64,000 nt of DNA from Astragalus membranaceus (taxonomy: Eukaryota > Streptophyta > Magnoliopsida > Fabales > Fabaceae). Positions 21,151 through 32,890 of this stretch are shown piece by piece. The DNA lies in assembly GCA_039519185.1 (NCBI GenBank), contig CM076847.1:24549251-24613250 (forward strand). The letters are read 5' to 3'. The notes beneath the pieces are model-generated. The model was not told the DNA's origin and did not search any database. It saw only the letters and a program-made list of their open reading frames with translations. Made by a program: the position numbers and the translations under genes. Numbering within the stretch: position 1 is the first letter of the stretch; every line of letters starts with the position of its first letter.

Positions 21151-21337
21151 CTATTTTTGGGTTTTTTAATATTCTAACCTAAGACACAATAAATTTTAAC
21201 ACCAAGATAAAATAAAACAAGCATTAAACGAAAGAAACAAATAACAACATAAATTCTTTTTGTATTTTTATGGTCATATGCATCTGATGACCCTTCTCAA
21301 GAGTTGAGAAGGTTGAGGGTTACGACCCTTCTCGTTA
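21151..21337 (-). mobile_element. 3' tail of copia B, LTR not found
   Basis: Downstream of the copia B stop codon the sequence has several CCCTTCTC words like those in the copia B LTR (56907-58622), but the LTR start seen at 58622 is not present. The 3' LTR therefore appears truncated or lost. Confidence 0.4.
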
Positions 21338-21855
21338 CTAAGAAGGTTGGTGGTCATGACCCTTCTCATCTGAGGGGGTTTCAATGATATGAAGCATGCT
21401 TTTAATATAACTAAAACTTTCCTCTAAGAGGGGTTTTGTAAAAATATCTGCTAGTTGATGTTTAGTATCCACAAACACTAGTTCAATATCTTTCTTTTGA
21501 ACATGATCTCTAATGAAATGATGCTTGATATTAATGTGCTTTGACCTAGAATGCTGAATTGGATTTTTAGACAAGTTAATAGCACTAGTATTATCACAGA
21601 ATATTGGAATATCTGAGTAACTTAAAGAGAAATCTTCAAGTTGATTTTTGATCCATAGGATTTGAGAGCAACACCCAGCAGCTGCGACATACTCAGCTTC
21701 TGTTGTTGATAGGGCAATTGTACTTTGTTTTCTGCCAGACCATGAGATGAGTGATTCCCCAAGTAGTTGACATGAACCCCTTGTGCTTTTTCTTTCAATT
21801 TTGTCTCCAGGATAGTCAGCATCATAGTACCCTATACACTCAAAATGTGTTTTCT
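21338..21855 (-). pseudogene. Copia B RNase H
   Basis: On the minus strand the frame shows DKIERKSTRGSCQLLG, ALSTTEAEYVAAAGCCSQ (the Glu-bearing motif of Copia RNase H), CDNTSAINLSKNPIQHSRSKHI and HQLADIFTKPL, with a stop at 21338. It is split into two frames near 21600-21620 and separated from RT by a stop near 21860. The order RT then RNase H is as expected for Ty1/Copia. Confidence 0.85.
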
Positions 21856-21862
21856 TTTTGTA

Positions 21863-22762
21863 TCAAAGACCAAGATTAGGTGTTCCAACAAGATATCTAA
21901 AAAATTTTTTGACAGTAGTGAGATGAGATTCTTTTGGAGCAGTTTGAAATCTAGCACATAGTCCCACAGAGAAGACTATGTCTAGTCTACTAGAAGTGAG
22001 GTATAATAGAGATCCTATCATGCCTCTATACTCCTTTTGAGAAACAGGCTTTCCCTTCTCATCTTTTTCAATACTTGTAGAAGGGTGCATTGGGGTAGCC
22101 ATAGCTTTTGCATCACTCATTTTATACTTCTTAAGAAGATCTTCGATATACTTCTCTTGAGAAATGAACATTCCCTTTTTAAGTTGTTTGATTTGTAGAC
22201 CAAGAAAGTATCTCAGTTCACCCATAGGACTCATTTCAAACACACTTTTCATTAATTTTCCAAAGTCATTGCAAAACTTTTCATTGGTAGCTCCAAAGAT
22301 GATGTCATCAACATAAATTTGAACAATCAATAATTCATCTTTAAGGGTTTTTCTAAAATGAGTGACATCAATTTTTCCTCTTGAAAAACCATTGTTGAGC
22401 AAAAAGGTGCTAAGTCTCTCATACCAACCTCTAGGAGCTTGTTTAAGACCATATAGAGCCTTAGTCAGTTTAAAAACATGATTTGGATGTTTCTGATCAA
22501 TAAAACCAGGAGGTTGGTGTGCATACACTTCCTCATTTAAAAATCCATTTAGAAAAGAACTTTTAACTCCACTTGAAAGAGTTTGAAATCTTTGTGAGCA
22601 GCATAAGCAAGAAGTATTCTAATAGCTTCTAATATAGCAACAGGAGAAAAAGTTTCGTCATAATCAATACCTTCCTGTTGATTGTAGCCTTGAGCAACTA
22701 ACCTTGCTTTGTTTCTGATGACCTTACCATTCTCATCCATTTTGTTTCTAAAAAATCATTTT
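21863..22762 (-). pseudogene. Copia B reverse transcriptase
   Basis: The minus-strand translation includes KARLVAQGYNQQEGIDYDETFSPVA (22710-22640), then after a frame break near 22550 YGLKQAPRGWYERL, and the catalytic box YVDDIIFGAT (about 22327-22298) with both Asp residues present. YFLGLQIKQ and the region up to YLVGTPNLGL follow. This is a typical Ty1/Copia RT of about 260 residues with one frameshift and a terminal stop. It lies between RNase H and the CACTA insertion that split copia B. Confidence 0.88.
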
Positions 22763-22765
22763 GTG

Positions 22766-23068
22766 TCAATAACTGATATATTGATGTTTTGAAGATGGTA
22801 CTAAGTTCCATACCTCATTCTTCTCAAATTGAGCAAGCTCTTCTTGCATAGCTTCTACCCATGATTCATCAATAATTGCTTCATTTATATTCTTTGTTTC
22901 TATTGCTGAGATCAGAGCACTGTGAGAAGCTTCTCTTCTGAATGAGCTTCTGGTTCTTACTGGTTCCGAAGTTTCACCAATTATTTCCTCTTGAGGATGG
23001 TGAGTCATTAGCTTTCTCATTCATTTCATCACCCTTCTCATCTGTCTTATCTGCATCTATCTCATCAT
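22766..23068 (-). pseudogene. Copia B linker upstream of RT
   Basis: The hydrophilic linker (DESWVEAMQEELAQFEKNEVWNLV) precedes RT in Copia pol. It ends at the CACTA insertion. On the other side, at 47343, copia B continues with the end of the integrase. The 3-bp duplication CAT is present at both sides (23066-23068 and 47340-47342). Confidence 0.85.
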
Positions 23069-23405
23069 AACTACAAAAAAATTCAGGATTAGCGACGGAT
23101 TTTAGCGAGGGATACCCAATCCGTCGCTAAATCCAACTTAGCGAGGGATTTAGCAACAGCCAATTCTGTCGCTACAAGGCGCGCCATTTTTTTAAAAAAA
23201 ATTCAAATCCGTCGCTAACAGTCAATTCCGTCGCTAACGCTGTTGTGACCGTTGGCAGATCTTGGAAATCGTAAGATTCCCAAATCCGTCGCTAATAGTA
23301 AAATCCGTCGCAATTATTCCGTCGTTAATGTTTGGGAATGCGTGAAGTTTAAATTCCGTCGCTAATATTCAAACCTGTCGCAATATCCGTCGCTAATTTT
23401 AATTA
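23069..23405. repeat. Left CACTA terminus and subterminal repeats
   Basis: Starts AACTACAAAAAAATTCAGG, then about twelve copies of the core RGCGACGGA / TCCGTCGCTAA in both orientations to about 23398. Related to the right end at 47120-47339. These are the expected binding sites for the TNPA-type protein. Confidence 0.9.
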
Positions 23406-24441
23406 AATTTGCCTATCTCTGTAACACACTCTTCTCTCACCATTCACTCTCACCTCACTCAGACTCACCCAGTTCTCCGCAACCACCATGCCACCACCGT
23501 CCACGCTACCAAGGTTTGTTTGTTCTCACTCTTCTCTCTCTTTCTCTCTCTCCGAACCTTCTCTCTATATCTCTCTAATCGTTTCTCTCTCTCATTCCTC
23601 ACCATAGGCACAAATCTATTTCTTACCACCCACCGGAGTTCGCACAGTCACCAGACAGCCACCGCACCGGAGTTTGGATAGGCACAAAATGGTTAGTTTT
23701 TATTTATTTTTGTTTTTAGGAATGATTTTTGTTTAGTTGTTTTTAGTTGTGAAATGTGAGTTTTAAATGTGTATGTTATTATAGAATAAATTTTTGTTGT
23801 TTGAAAGATTAATATTAGTGTTTAGGATTGTGAATTTTGAAAGGTTGTTGTATGTGTTTAAGATAGTGTTTAGATTGTAGAATAAAATTGTTGTTGTTGT
23901 TATTAATTAGAAATGTGTAATTGGAATTGAATTGAAATTGAAAAATCTAATTGAATAACGATGAAAAGTGTATGTTGTTGGAGATGTTAATTGAAAAGTG
24001 TATGTTTGTTAGAGTTGTTAATTGAAAAATGTCTAATTGGAATTGATAATTGGTGACAAGTGTATGTTAATGTTGAAATTGAAATTCTGTTAAATTGTTG
24101 TTTTGATGTTTGATGAACCCTAGGTTAGATGACTATTTGATGTTGTTAGTGTGTGTTGTTGATGGAAAAGGGTGAGGTGCTTGCTGTCCTTCACCCCCAT
24201 ATTTTGCTCGAAATCATCTCCATTAAGATAATTGCGAGACTATACTAACAATTTTAAGGTTGGGAGTTAGAAATAACTTCCTTTACTACTTATATGGAAA
24301 AGGGTTTTGTTTGTTTTGTCCTTAACCCCCATATTTGGCTCGTAATCATCTCCACCGAGATCATATCGATGCCACTAACTTGATAGGTTATATTTTAGGT
24401 TTAGTTGTGGGAATCTAACGCGTTTTTTTAAATGCGTGTAG
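23406..24441 (+). other. Presumed non-coding first exon and intron of the CACTA transposase gene
   Basis: A CT-rich leader (23420-23690) is followed by AT-rich sequence that ends in TGCGTGTAG just before the transposase ATG at 24442, an acceptor-like site. A donor-like GGTTAG is at about 23690. The AT-rich part holds an imperfect direct repeat (about 24170-24225 and 24295-24355, sharing CCCCCATATTTGGCTCG-like text). No conserved protein seen. Confidence 0.45.
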
Positions 24442-27400
24442 ATGAATTGGAATCAATTGAATCGTAGTTGGGTGTATGATCGGTTATATCCGGGAAGAGC
24501 ATTTTTGAAGGAAACTTTTGTAAATGTGGTTGAAGAGTTTATTAGGGTAGTGTGGCGACATGATAAGGCTAAAAAGGAAGGGGGGATTAGAAGTCCATGC
24601 CTTAAATGTGACGGTATACCTATAACAACTGATGATGAAATTAGGGTGCACTTGTATCGTATCGGGTTTAGGCCTAATTATTGGATTTGGGTGGACCATG
24701 GAGAATGACTTCCAAATTTTGACTTAGGGGCTTCTTCAAGCAGTTCTAGTTTTCATGTTCCATCTAATGAACAATTTGAGTCGATGGAAAGCATGATTTG
24801 TGATGGTCTCGGAGTGAATGTGCCATTTGATGAGCCTCAATATGACGATCATGATGAACTTCCAAATGAAGAAGCAGAAAGATTTTATTGTTTGTTAAAA
24901 GAGTCAAACACACCGTTGTTTGATGGCTCGCCAGAGTCAAAATTATCTATGTGTGTGAAGCTTTTATCTCTCAAGTCCATGAGCAATATTTCTGAGTTGG
25001 GTTTAGATTTTGTGACTCAAATGATGTTGGACGGGACACCTAATAAGGATAGTTTGCCAAAAAGATATTATGAAGCAAAGATGTTAGTTTCGAAGTTGGG
25101 ATTGGAATGTAAGAAGATTGATTGTTGTGAGGATGGACACATGTTGTTTTACGACAACGAATTTGGAAAAACCGAGGGTGCGCTGCAGGCTTGTATATTT
25201 TCTGGAAAGTCGAGGTATAATGTTCGTAAAGGGGAAAAACATAATTATAAATCCATTCCTGTAAAGTCGATGTTCTATTTGCCTATAGTTCCAAGGTTGC
25301 AGAGAATGTTTGCATCGCCTGAAATTGCAAAGAAAATGACGTGGCATTATGAGAATAGGAATACCTCGGACATTTTACGCCATCCATCTGATGGTGAGGC
25401 ATGGAAACACTTTGATCGAGTGCATTCAGATTTTGCCTCTGACCCACGGAACGTTCGACTTGGTTTGTGCTCTGATGGATTTACTCCATATATCCAAGCA
25501 TCAGCGTCGCCCTATTCTTGTTGGCCAGTCATTGTTACCCCTAACAATCTTCCACCTCAGATGTGCATGACTAAACCGTATATGTTTTTGACTTGCTTGA
25601 TACTTGGTCCATCCAATCCAAAAGCTAACATTGATTTTTTTTTGGAACCTGTAATTGATGATCTCAAGAGATTGTGGCAGGGTGTTGGGACATATGATGC
25701 AGTACGAAAGAAGAATTTTATGATGAGAGCGGCAATGATGTGGACAATTAATGACTTCCCGGCTTATGGTATGTTTCCAGGTTGGGGGACTCATGGTAAA
25801 TTAGCATGCCCCCACTACATGAAACACAAAAAAGAATTTACGTTGAAATACGGGGGAAAGAATTCTTGGGTTGACTCGCATCGTAGATTCTTCCTGCCAA
25901 ATCATGTATTTAGAAAGAACAAAAGGGCATTCAAGAAAAGGGTAGTTGAAACAGATGTCTCACCGCCTTTGTTTACATCAGGTGAAATTTGGAGTAGAGT
26001 TATGAATTTGCCACAAGCCATGGAGGTCGGTGTGCTCTCCCGATTGGATGGTTATGCACGAGTGCATAACTGGACAAAAAGAAACATATTTTGGAATCTC
26101 CCATATTGGAAAGATAATCTATTGAAACACAATCTCGATGTTATGCACATTGAGAAGATTTTCTTTGACAACATATGGTTCACCGTGATGAATGTGAAAG
26201 ATAAAACCAAAGACAATAATAAGGCTAGAATGGATTCTGCTCTTTACTGTAGCAAAAGTCATTCCAATTTGAATTTGGTGTCAATGGCTAATGGCAAGAT
26301 GTCAAAACCCAAAGCCAAATATTGTCTTACACCCGATGAAGCAAAAGATGTTTGTCGATGGTTGAAAGGATTGAGGATGCCAGATGGCTATTCTTCTAAT
26401 CTTGCAAGATGTGCAGATGTGAACACCAGGAAGATGTATGGAATGAAAAGTCATGATTGTCATGTATTCATGGAGTGTTTGCTTCCAAATGCTTTTAGTT
26501 TGTTGCCAAAGTGTGTTTTGGAACCACTTACTGAAGTGAGTCAATTTTTTTAAAAACATGTGCTCTTCAACATTGAGAAAAGATGATCTTATTAAGATGG
26601 ATCTGGATATTCCTTTCATTATCTGTAAGTTGGAGAGAATACTTCCTCCTGGTTTCTTTGATTCTATGGAGCATCTTCCGGTTCACCTTGCATATGAAGC
26701 AAGGCTTGGTGGACCAGTTTATTATAGGTGGATGTATCCATTTGAGAGGTAATTATCAATTTCAACATTTTAATTAAAGTGCATATTTAGTATGACTATT
26801 TATTTAATCAACTCCCCATATATTTAGATTGATGGGTGATTATAAACGATCGTTGAAGAATAAAGCTAGAGTTGTAGGATCGATCTGCGCAGCTTACTTA
26901 CATCGTAAAACAATTTATTTCTGTTCTCATTATTTCAACAACTTTATGTTGTCAAGAAATAATAGAAACGAAATAGAGGTTGAAGAAGAAAGACATGCCC
27001 TCACTTTATCTGTGCTTAGCAAACCTGGGCGCCTCTCGGGAAAGAAGTCGACTCAGTGGTTATCAAATATTGAGTATAAATCAGCACATATTCATGTCTT
27101 GATCAATTGCACTGAAGTTAAACCATATCTTGAGTAAGTGTGCTTCAATTCAGTTTTCAATACATAGACATTTAGAGTATGAAGTTATATCATGCCTTGA
27201 CCAATTTTCATTCTAAAGAGTATGGATAATTCTTTTTCAGTGCATTCTTACAAGTTGAGGGTATACGCACTGAAGATTCTTCTATTCGTATACATGAAAG
27301 TTTTCCGTCTTGGTTTAATGATAGAGTAAGTAAATAAAATTAATGCTTTAATCTCTAAAGTTCAAAGCAGATATGAGAGATGACTTATCTTTTCCATATG

Positions 27401-28091
27401 TGATTACTTAGGTTTATGAAGCGGAACCAACTCCCATAATCCAACATTTGAGGAACTTAGCTGATGGTCCTTTTCGTGAAGTTAATGAGTGGCACACGTA
27501 CCTCGTTAACGGCTATAAATTTGACACCCAATCATGGAGTGAGGGAAAACAAACAATTAATAGTGGGGTATATGTAAAAGGGATTGCAGAAGGAGCTGAA
27601 GATGAGTACTACGGGGTGGTCCAATAGATATATGAACTTGAATACAAATATTTAGGCTATCAAAAGAAAATTGTTTTGTTTTATTGTAGTTGGTTTGATT
27701 CATCGGTTGGAGGAACGAAATTGAATCCAAAATGTAATACAGTGGACATTCGAATGGATAGAAGGTATAGAGCCTATGATCCGTTTATCATGCCTAAAAA
27801 TGTGAGGCAGGTATATTATGTTCCATATCCATAAACTCGGGAAGGATATTGTGTTGCAATTAAGACAAAACCACTGGGTCGCATTGAAGCCACTGATTTG
27901 GGGGATGAGGTTCCTTATCAAGTGGATGAAATGTCGGGTGTCAATGAGGTAATTGAAGTTGAACCAGTATTAGTAGAAGAAATTGGAGTATATGAAGAAG
28001 ATGAAGAAGATGAAGATGAGACTGAAGATGTAGAAGATGTAGAAGATGAAGAAGATGAAGACTATTTAATCTTATTAGTATCACATAGATA
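24442..28091 (+). pseudogene. CACTA transposase TNP2-like, few lesions
   Basis: The transposase-associated N-terminal domain (24442-24705: SWVYDRLYPG, CPCxKC-like SPCLKC) is followed in the same frame by the tnp2 transposase domain (24784-26553: YNVRKGEKHN, FGLCSDGFTP-like LGLCSDGFTPY, MTKPYMFLTCLILGP, MWTINDFPAYGMFPGWGTHG), then DUF4218 (26558-27133: LPVHLAYEARLGGPV, YRWMYPFER) and DUF4216 (27628-27831) and an acidic tail. Introns of GT-AG type fit at 26749-26827, 27134-27240 and 27326-27412. Lesions: TGA at 24706, one extra T in a run at 26544-26550, TAG at 27625 and TAA at 27832. Normal stop at 28089. It would catalyse excision and insertion of CACTA ends if intact. Confidence 0.88.
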
Positions 28092-28255
28092 GTTTGATTA
28101 GTTTTAATCTCTGCATGTTGTTGATTGTTCATCTAATTTTAATTTTTAATATATATCACATTCTGTTTATCATTATTGTACGTTGTTGTTGTATTTAAAT
28201 TTATTTATTAATATATATCATTATATATTTTTCTTGTGTTTCGTTTCTCATAGAT

Positions 28256-29850
28256 ATTAGGGGGAAGAAGATAGCTGAACCTAGAAGGCGGCGTCGAGTT
28301 CGTGAGGTTGTACGTAATCTAGAGGATACATTTTTAGGGATGCCCCAGACCACCACTACTGCTGGAGGAGCTGGGACTTCACGTTCTGCTGCAGCTGCTC
28401 CACTTGCTGGTCATTCTCCCTCCGGTCCCAATTGGTATCCTATAAACCCATCTGGCACACCAGCATCCTATGGGTATTTTCCACCTCTGCAGCATCCTAT
28501 GGGCACACCGAGAGGGTATATGGGCCCACCTCTCCAGCATCCTATGGGCACCCCGGGAGGGTATATGGGCCCACCTCTGCAGCATCCTATGGGCACACCG
28601 GGAGGGTATATGGGTCCACATCTACAACATCCTATGGGCACACCAGTAGGGTATATGGGCCCACCTCTGCAGCATCCTATGGGCACACCAAACGGGTTAT
28701 CTATGCCAACACCCGAGGTACATACTGATCGGTTCCTACAGGATGATCATTCTGACCCCCATGGTCATACTGATTTAGAACCATTATCATCCGGGTCGGA
28801 GGGTGAGCAGGTGGTTGTCGACCCTGATGGTCGACGTCACAAAGTGATATATCCCTTTGGCGATGCGTAAGTATTGTTTGACTTTTTTAATTTAAATTAA
28901 TTGTTTCTTTGACGTGTATATATGTTTGTTAATTATGCAACGACTTAATTATGCAGGTTTGTTAGATCGAAGACTGCTTCATCAGCGATCACTTATGTCA
29001 TTAAGAAACTCTATTTTGAAGAGTACCATGAAAAGGTGACAAAAATTGATAAGAGGAAAAAGAAAGATTTTGTGGACTTGTTTAGGGTAAGTATCAATTA
29101 TGTCATTACCTATATTGATAATTTATTGTTTAATGTTTAATATAATTACTAATACATATTTTGATTATGTTTAATACAGGCCAAAGTGACTTGGAGACCG
29201 GAAGATGATGAATTGGTGCATAAAGTTTTTTGGATTAGATTGGCAAAGCAATTGGCGGACTTGCTCTACAAATTGCGCCGTAAAAATGAAAGGCTGAGGT
29301 ATATCCCTCAAGAAGTCTGGGATCAATACCAGGAAGTTTGGAGAAGTCAGAAATTCAAAGCCAATGCCGGAAAAGCGAAGGAAAATCGGAATTCAGAAAA
29401 GGGTGGCTCACTTCACACTTGTGGCTCCGTCAACCAAGCTCAGCATGCTATGAGATTGGTAGGTTATTTTAAAAATATTTGTATTATTTTAGTTTAGTTA
29501 GGGCGATTAGTTACCAATATTTGAGAATGTGTTTCATTTTTACAAAGTAAGAAGGCTGGACGCCCTCTTACTATTGCCGAGCTGCATAGGGCCACACATG
29601 TCAGGAAGGATACCCAGACTTATGTTGATGAGCGCTCGAGGACCACTCAGGTAAATATACAACTTGATTTGTATTATATAATGTTTTCTTAAAATGGAGC
29701 GCTTATTATGCTATGTTTTGTGGTTATGCAAAACAGGAGAAACATGCTGAGACGATGTTTGAGCCGACTCAGGGGAGTTGGAACCCTGAGTCACTTGGTC
29801 CAATGTCTCCTGAGATCATGGCTTTGGCAAACCGCAATTGGGAGAAGTTG
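28256..29850 (+). pseudogene. CACTA TNPA/Ptta-type gene, 5' exons
   Basis: Exons fit at 28256(?)-28866, 28957-29086, 29180-29458, 29552-29650 and 29737-29850 with GT-AG introns. Key text: EPRRRRRVREVVRNLEDTF, VDPDGRRHKVIYPFG, WRPEDDELVHKVFWIRLAKQ, AGRPLTIAELHRATH and GPMSPEIMALANRNWEKL, matching the plant transposase Ptta/En/Spm family. The first ATG in frame is 28340; an ATT stands where an ATG would begin the conserved basic N terminus (about 28256), so the original start may be lost. A five-unit minisatellite encodes a proline-rich spacer. The Tat-like element sits 13 bp beyond the last splice donor; the final exon is at 46475-46831. Confidence 0.8.
28481..28705 (+). repeat. 45-bp coding minisatellite, five units
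   Basis: Five in-frame units encode PPLQHPMGTPGGYMG with small variations; the last unit is degenerate. Unit number is expected to vary between copies. Confidence 0.92.
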
Positions 29851-29863
29851 GTAAGGGGGGTGT

Positions 29864-30576
29864 TGTTAGCCTGCATTTTCGACAGGCTCAATTAAATGCA
29901 GTCAACGATGTTGATTTGTCATTTTAAAGAAGAAATGTTGATATTTGACATTGAGAAGGCGTTTTGAAGAATACTTTCGACTACGCCCAAAACATAATGA
30001 AACTGAGAGTTTAAAGGCAAAGTTTCGACGAGAAAGAAGTTAAGAAGATTGGCCGCAGGTTAAAGCCAAGGAGTTTGGTCGAAGACCAGAGCAACGATGT
30101 TGTCGAAGGCGTAGGCAGTTACATGGTCGAATTGTATATAGCAGTTGTTGTTTTTTAGCAGTTTTAGGTAGTTTATGTTTTATCCCTGTATATATAGTAG
30201 TTTTTCATAAGGAAAACGGGTCACAAACTCATTACACAAATTCTCACGCTCTACTTCCAAGTCAAAGCGAAAAACGAGCCCAGAGAAGCAATGTATGATT
30301 GTGTACCACTTTTCTCTTTTTAATTCAATTTTACTTTATTTATTTCCAATTCCTGCACTTTTTGCCTTCTTTGTTTTTACGCAATTCTCTTGTTTTCTGA
30401 AACAATTCATTAGTTTCGCAAGAAACATTGAATTCTTTTCTTTTCTTTAACGTAACCCGTAAGAAACCCGTGTTTTCTAAATGACTTTTATCCAAACTGT
30501 ATTGGGATTTACTAGTTGATCCCGCAAGTAAACCAAACTGGAAACTAGCGGTGTTTACCAAAATCCACAGTAAACA
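29864..30576 (+). repeat. 5' LTR of Tat-like element
   Basis: 713 bp, TGTTAGCCTGC to CAGTAAACA. The TATA-like TATATATA at 30188-30196 precedes a leader with CGAGCCCAGAGAAGCAATG. Identical length to the 3' LTR. Confidence 0.92.
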
Positions 30577-30578
30577 AA

Positions 30579-30597
30579 TTGGCACGCCTAGTGGGAC
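30579..30597 (+). promoter_or_regulatory. Primer binding site of Tat-like element
   Basis: TTGGCACGCCTAGTGGGAC starts two bases after the LTR, the position and general form of Tat-lineage primer sites. The priming tRNA was not determined. Confidence 0.7.
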
Positions 30598-30670
30598 AGT
30601 TTGTGCTAATTTTAAAAGTTGTTTTACAACATTTCTGGGTTTGTTCTTGAATTTAAAAGCATAAAGTGAT

Positions 30671-32890
30671 TTGTGCATGCGTTTAAGGAGTGGTAGAAAT
30701 CTCTCAGAGATGGCTCGCTCTAATAACAATGCTTCTTCATCTAAACTGCAAAATTCACCAAGGAATGTGTTAGTTAATGATGCAAATGCTGCAACCGCTA
30801 TAGGAGTAACTGTTCCGTTGTCTTCTTCGACAACCATTGGCATAACTGCTGTAACCGCTCCTGTAACTGCAGTAACTGCTCCGTTGTCTTCTTCGACAAC
30901 CATGGGCATAACTGCTGTAACTGCTCCTATAATTACTCCTGTGTCTATGATGACCACAGCAGCAGTAACACAACCCAATGCAATGGCTTATGTGCCACCA
31001 GAATTACGACCATCAAGTCCTTTTATGGCTAATCCCGTGAGTGGAAATATGCCATTTAATCCTATAAATGGTAGGAGTTACCCTTATGGCATGCCAACAG
31101 CCTTAATGGCAGGCCTTCAAACCAATTCATCTACATTTGCAGAGAATGCAATAATAGGTTTCTCTCCTACTCACAGCTCTTCTGAGAACATTTATGGTCG
31201 AAATGTTCAACCAGCCCTAACCACGTCATCTTTGTTGGCATTAAGGCAACAAATGGATGGTAGTAATCACGATATGGTTAACATGTTAACGCAAAAAATT
31301 GGTACTGTATTCAATCCTCTGATACAAAATACCAATAATAGTTACCAAATGTTAACAACACAAATGGGAAGAATTGCTGATTTTTTTGGCACTCAACCAG
31401 TGCATAACCAACAAATTCCTCAAGTACAAAATGTTAGGCCTGTCGAAATCCCTGTGGAAAGGCCAAACAATGTAATTCCCATGAATCAGGGACAGCAACA
31501 ACTGGTTGTCGAAGAGCCTCCAAGAGTAGAGGCAATACCTGATGTTGTGTTAGTCAATAGAAATCAGAATGCTGACGAAGCTGTTAGGCAAGTGCAACAA
31601 AAAAAATTTGGAGCACAAAATAACTTGGCTAATATGGTCGAAACTATCTTAGCCCAGAATGGCCTTAACTTAGGTTTACATAGGCCTAATTTTGTATCAC
31701 CATTATCTGACTACACATTGCAAACAGAGTTGCCTAGGGGATGGAAAATTCCCAAGTTCACAAAATTTGCTGGGGAAACCAGTGAATCGACTGTCGAACA
31801 TATTGCTAGGTATTTAACTGAGGCTGGTGACTTAGCACATGATAAGAATTTAAGAATGAAATATTTTCCAAATTCTCTAACTAAGAATGCTTTCACTTGG
31901 TTCACCACTTTAGCCCCACGTTCCATCTTTAATTGGGCTCAGTTAGAAAAGGCCTTTCATGAGCAATTTTACATGGGCCAATGTAAGATTAGTCTTAAAG
32001 AATTGGCTAGTGTTCAACGTAAAGGGGCAGAGTCTATTGATGATCATCTCAATAGATTTAGACTTCTCAAGGCAAGGTGCTTTACTCAAGTACCTGAGCA
32101 TGAATTAGTCGAAATGGCTGCTGGTGGCCTAGACTACTCTATTAGGAAGAAGTTAGACACTTTGCACCTAAGAGATATGGCACAATTGGCTGATAGAGTT
32201 CGACAAGTCGAAAGGCTTAAAGCTGAAAAGGCTAGAACTAATAGGTTTAGTAATAATAAAAAAGAAAAGGTTGCCTATGTCAATGCTAATGACAATGACC
32301 AAGAATTCGACATATCTTATGAACGTGTCGAAGAAGAGGTTAATATTGCTGAATTACAACCTGGACCGCCTTATACTTGTAAAGTATTAAAGCCTTCAGA
32401 TGGAAAAAATCCTTTCAAACCTAAAAATGATAAATTCGGTGCAAAAACATATACTTTTGATGTTTCTAGATGTCACGAAATATTTGATCTGTTAGTTGCT
32501 GATGGTCAAATTTTAATGCCTAAAGGCCTAAAAACACCACCATTGGAACAAAGACAGAAAAGAGGTTTTGTAAATTTCATAACTTCTTGGGCCATAACAT
32601 TGCTCGTTGTGTCCTTTTCAGGGATTTGGTTCAAAAAGCATTGAACGGTGGAAGGCTCAAATTTGGAGACAAGTCAAAGCCTCCAGTGAAGATTAATGCA
32701 GATCCTCTACCAACAAACGAAGCAATGTATGTCGAAGTTGACATTGCTATGGTCGAAGTTTCTGGTGATACTGCAGAAAAGGGTAATGTGAAAAGCACCA
32801 CTGTAAGCTCCAAGGTTGACGTCGAAATGGTCACTGAAGACCAGAATGATGCTATGTCCATGATGCATTGTTGTTTTCGATAAGGAAGCT
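30671..32890 (+). pseudogene. Tat-like gag, one frameshift
   Basis: An open frame of 657 codons from 30671 has a low-complexity N-terminal part (repeated AVTAPLSSSTT-like text) and a capsid-like domain near residues 350-530 (WKIPKFTKFAGETSESTVEHI, KNAFTWFTTLAPRSI, YMGQCKISLKELASV, GGLDYSIRKKLD). A zinc-finger-like CKFHNFLGHNIARC lies in the next frame near 32570-32620, showing a one-base shift near 32560-32570. The frame continues to a stop at 32881. Gag forms the virus-like particle. The upstream in-frame ATG at 30710 (MARSNNN) is an alternative start. Confidence 0.85.

Noticed and set aside
28379..28686. Minus-strand and alternative-frame ORFs over the TNPA minisatellite
   Set aside because: Repeat-driven shadows of the PPLQHPMGTPGGYMG coding frame.
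30340..30978. 212-codon minus-strand ORF over the Tat 5' LTR and gag start
   Set aside because: Antisense shadow of LTR and low-complexity gag; no splice or domain evidence.
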